Positions 60,598 to 64,000 of a stretch of 64,000 nt of DNA are shown here, piece after piece. Positions within the stretch are counted from its first letter, which is position 1; each line of letters begins with the position of its first letter. The translations under genes were made by a program, and so were the position numbers. Origin of the DNA: Tetragonia tetragonoides. Taxonomy: Eukaryota; Streptophyta; Magnoliopsida; Caryophyllales; Aizoaceae. The notes under the pieces were generated by a model. That model was not told where the DNA came from, made no database searches, and saw only the letters and a list, made by a program, of their open reading frames with translations. The stretch covers positions 29,177,001 through 29,241,000 of the forward strand of contig CM076149.1 of NCBI GenBank assembly GCA_038025085.1, given 5' to 3'.

Positions 60598-61086
60598 GTG
60601 TTGGGATCCCTGATTTGATTTGAAATATCATGATTTTAATTCTACAATTTCAAATTGAGGAATTCAAATCCAAATTCAGTGTTTGGCAAATCAGAAAATT
60701 TCAATTCCAAAATCTCAAATTTACGATAAAAATTGGGCAAAACTTAAATTCAGTTTTTTTCGATAAAAAAAAAATCAAAATCAATTTTCCCATCCGTTTT
60801 CCTCTGCTATTTATTCATAGCCCATCACTTTCTCTCCTATATAATTTTCTCTCTCTTGCTTTGTTCACCGGAATCTATGGCTTCCTCAGTTGCTCTCCAA
60901 CAAACTCGACCACAACAATAACTTTTCTCTCCATGGCTTATTTTTTCACTGATTGTTCAACCCAAAATCTCAAATGGAGAGAGAAAAGAGGGAGAAAATG
61001 ACTGGTCCTTGAACACGAAATCTCAGATGGCCAGAGAGAGAGATCGAGAGATCGAGAGAGAGAGAGAGAGATCGAGAGATCGAGAG

Positions 61087-61168
<82 letters not shown>

Positions 61169-61482
61169 GGAGGAGAGAGAAAATCAGATTAGTGCGTGAG
61201 AGCCTGAGAGATAGGAGGAGAGAGAAAAAAGTTCAGGAGAGAGAAAGAAGAAAATGTCAGCTAACTACTGATTAGGAGGAGAGAGAAAAGTGTTGGGTTG
61301 TGGGCTGAGAATTTGAAAAATGGAGGATTTTGAGCGAGAATTGAAATCCAGCTCTAATAGGTCTTTTGAAATCATTCCTTGATTTGGTCCAAATACAAAT
61401 GTAAAATATTTTGAATTGCCAAACATCTGATTTGGGCCAAATGAGGAATTTGAAATCAAATAGTCATATCCAAACAGGCCAT
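60598..61482. mobile_element. AT-rich TIR element with GA tract
   Basis: The left TGTTGGGATCCCTGATTTGA + TTTGAAAT and right (inverted) TGTTTGGATATGACTATTTG + ATTTCAAAT are inverted termini, and ATTTCAAATT/AATTTGAAAT-type blocks recur on both sides. The centre has a CT-rich leader-like part and (GA)n. Related to 27899-28167. Confidence 0.45.
61029..61162. repeat. (GA)n / GATCGAGA tract
   Basis: GAGA repeats with interspersed GATCGAGA units. The Arg/Glu ORF over it is an artefact. Confidence 0.95.
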
Positions 61483-62221
61483 AAAGGAATTTGGCATTGC
61501 TGAATGAACCAATTTCAATCAATTATAGTAATTAAGTCAACACGGAATCATAAGCAATGAATGACAGAATAATAACCCTAATGTTCCCAATTTCTATCAA
61601 TTACTTCAAATGAACAAAAATAATTAACCAATTACCTGATTGAATGAATGAATGTAGCATAAATTCATACAAATACCACCTTCTTTTCACATTTAATGAT
61701 GCATTAAGACATTATTGCTGGTAGTTTGAGAAACCTGAGAAGAAAAGGCACAAAATAAAAATTAAAGGCATAATTTTGAGTACCACTGATAGAATCGTGA
61801 AATCAGACTTACCACACAAAACCTTCAAATTTTTGCAGGTTAAGAACTCTGTGCTGATGCTCCAACTTCTCTGAGTAATAATATGAAAAAAAGAAGAAGA
61901 AGTGGTATAGTAGAAGGAAAAACGTGTGTGAGTAAAGCAAGAGAGTGAATGAGTTTTGCATTACCGTCCTTGGAGAGAGAAGGAGAGGAGAAAGAAGGAA
62001 GACTGAAGTGGAGATCGTGGGTGAGGGGGAAGGGGAACTGAAGAAGCGTCTATTAAAGTTAGGTTTTTTTTTTTTTTTTTTGCTTTTTTTAATTGTGTGT
62101 GGATAGGTTGTGCTTTGTAATTGTCTATTATAGCCTTATTATTGTTGGTGACTTTGAGGGCTTTTTAGTCCAAACGAAATTTGGAGTCCCAAAACCCCCC
62201 TCTAGCTTTATAGAATAGAGA
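61483..62221 (-). mobile_element. Helitron 5' end (minus) with captured leader-like sequence
   Basis: Minus strand starts at 62221 with TCTCTATTCTATAAAGCTAG, a classic Helitron 5' end. About 150 bp in come an A-rich stretch and a CT-rich leader (62060-61960), then AAGGACGGTAATG and, near 61812, TGTGTGGTAAGTCTG, a splice-donor-like site. This looks like a captured gene 5' end, but no protein can be named. The Helitron 3' end is not found. Confidence 0.4.
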
Positions 62222-62640
62222 TATTTGGGTGTGAATTTAGCTAACAAATTAAACACTTAGCAGAGCTGGTGTTATGTAATTGTTGATACGTTGGAGGTTA
62301 GAGGTTCAAATCTTGGTATTAATAATTTATTTTTCATTTACAATAACAACACGTTGTAGCGACTTCATTAAGGTGCCATATAGAAATATGATATAATCAG
62401 CGTCACATACATTGTCCGAAAATATGAGGTGGCATCTTGAGGTTGTATAGGTGGCATAGGGAAGAGAGAAGAGGCCTCCTTGAAGTGCCACGTGGCGAGC
62501 CTACCAAGGACGCAATGTAGTGCCGCGTGGCATCCAGAGGCTGAATAAAGTGGCATCTTGAGGAGAGTAGAGGTCTTAGGAGGAGTGACATGTGGCAAGT
62601 ATTGAGAGTGTCGCACTGTGTTTTAATAGTAAGGTAAGAT
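62222..62640. other. No gene; GGTGGCATCTTGAG repeats
   Basis: GGTTAGAGGTTCAAATCTTG (about 62295) resembles a pol III B box and could be a SINE scrap. From 62425, GGTGGCATCTTGAGG / AGTGGCATCTTGAGG and GCCACGTGGC / GCCGCGTGGC recur. No coding region. Confidence 0.45.
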
Positions 62641-62749
62641 GGGCACTACACCTAAACGAGAGGAAAAAAAAAAACTCTCTCCATTTACTAAATGGTAACA
62701 AGTAAATTGTAGTCTCAGTATTACAATTTAATTATTATAATCCCCACTC

Positions 62750-63340
62750 TCCCACTCCTTCCATCTCCATTCTCTCTCTTTCCACCCTCACTCATATTCT
62801 CTCTCCTCCCCTCCCTCTTCGCCGGCGCCACCCCACCACCGCCACACCTACACATCCTCGACCACCATTGGTGACCGTTGGTGGTCAACATTGGCCAGAG
62901 ACCACGATGGTGGCCCCCACCAGCCCAACCCTCCCCCTTTCTCTCCTCCCCTCACCCCAAACGCTGCCCCACCACCACCATCACCGCCTCCACCTCCCCT
63001 ACCACCGTCGTGGTCGGCGCTGGCCGGAGACCACGACGATGGCCCCACCAGCCCACCCCTCCCCCTTTCTCCTCCCATCACCCCAAAACCCTTATTTTCT
63101 CGCTCCTCCCATCACCCCAAAACCCTTATTTTCTCTCTCTTCACCGCCCCACCACCCCACCGCCCCTCCGCCCTGGCCACGACTGAGGTCGACTCCGGCC
63201 GTCGACCTCAACCGTGGCCTCCCCCAACCACCACCTCCCCTCCCCGCCCCTCGCCGAAAAATTATTCTAGATCCAAAAAAATTTGGACCCCCGCCCCAAA
63301 AGAATTCAAAAAATCCCAAGAAACAAAAATCCTAGGTCGA
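62750..63340. repeat. C-rich low-complexity island with duplications
   Basis: CACCACC-rich. A 34-bp unit (CTCCTCCCATCACCCCAAAA...) is tandemly doubled at about 63073-63140, and a longer block (GAGACCACGAYGRTGGCCCC...CTCCCCCTTTCTC) occurs at 62898 and 63027. All ORFs in both directions are Pro/His- or Gly-rich artefacts. Confidence 0.8.
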
Positions 63341-64000
63341 GATTGATTCAAAATGGGGTAGAGTGAACCCTAGAAGGGCAAGATTCGACCTGAAATCGAT
63401 GGAAAAATTGCAAAAAAAAATAAAAAATAAAAAAAATTAAATAAAAAAACGTTTGGAGTCGCGTGGATCTCGCCTGTAATTCAGCGCGTGAAACCCACCC
63501 ACTCGCGTGGGATTATGTTTCTCCCTAATCACGAGATCAGAAAATAATTTACGCTAAATGCTGGAGGGCCTTCTTGCAAGTTATTTGTTTATATTAAAAA
63601 GTACAAAGAAATCTCAAATGAAATCTGATCTGCAATTCTGAGATGGTATAGGATAAACAGGAAACCAAGTAACTGGGATGATGAGGTTCTTTGGCTGCAG
63701 AAAATAGTAAATTTTTTTTATATAGACCTAAGTCCATCCAATTTGGATGGACTCAAGTTCAATTAACAAGTTATTATATTAGAGCTCCGTCTCTCCACTC
63801 CTTACCTATTTTCTCTCTCCTCTCATCTCCTCACCCACTCTTTCTCCTCTTCCCCACCGACAACCAACCCATCCTTGGTCTGACCCACTATCGACCTCAC
63901 CATCCAGGCCACCAATTAGATCATCACTACCCTCTCTCTTTTTCCTCAACCCGATTTGGCTGTCAAGTACACCGAAGATGAACGACGATTGGTGGTGGGA
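63341..64000. other. Gene-free end of window
   Basis: AT-rich with A runs (63411-63450), then a CT-rich patch at 63790-63860. No gene is supported; a feature cut by the window edge cannot be excluded. Confidence 0.5.

Noticed and set aside
61009..61275. 88-aa Arg/Glu-rich ORF
   Set aside because: A reading of the GA tract.
62848..63346. ORFs up to 155 aa, Pro-rich or Gly-rich
   Set aside because: Open in most frames on both strands because of C-rich low complexity and duplicated blocks.

Overview
This window is nuclear DNA of a flowering plant, most likely a eudicot. It is AT-rich, has long introns with ordinary GT-AG borders, a nuclear gene for an organellar bL20 ribosomal protein, and a dense load of plant-type transposons: hAT, Stowaway and Harbinger MITEs, Helitrons, LINEs, a solo LTR and (TA)n-flanked TIR elements. 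There are no operons, and most long open frames are simple-sequence or transposon shadows.

Layout. 1-5.6 kb: a hAT transposase gene (minus strand, four coding exons) with one frameshift and a lost catalytic Asp, preceded by two tandem hAT-type termini; then a hAT MITE inserted in the end of a Stowaway MITE. 5.9-7.4 kb: a MITE and a small Gly/Asp-repeat ORF. 7.4-14.7 kb: two TIR elements flanked by (TA)n. The larger (about 6.8 kb) carries about 30 copies of a GGTCACTT motif, two tRNA-like sequences in opposite orientation and a 462-bp LTR-like foldback. 14.7-21.3 kb: gene-free DNA, then a head-to-tail series of Helitron ends. 21.3-24 kb: simple repeats and a broken promoter/leader. 24-25.9 kb: a LINE remnant.

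26.2-30.9 kb: a two-exon bL20 gene (plus) with a 4.2-kb intron. 32.5-46.4 kb: the best host gene, a 14-coding-exon minus-strand gene whose exons join in frame to 761 codons. It encodes an unnamed nuclear-looking protein with three V-K-x-E-P motifs and a basic RPRKRRK signal, and an E2F-like TTTGGCGCC lies at its promoter. Its introns hold a SINE, MITEs, tandem duplications and one LINE inserted in another.

46.5-52.3 kb: another LINE remnant, Helitron ends, a Stowaway and a solo LTR with a 5-bp target duplication. 52.5-54.2 kb: a TATA box and first exon of a possible 66-aa gene whose putative intron holds a block resembling plant mitochondrial DNA. 54.4-64 kb: gene-poor; a Harbinger-type MITE, a 0.6-0.8 kb tandem duplication with expanding TTA tracts, GA tracts, and a Helitron 5' end next to what looks like a captured gene leader.

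The genes do not form a pathway. The two credible host genes are independent, and the rest is a layered record of transposition.
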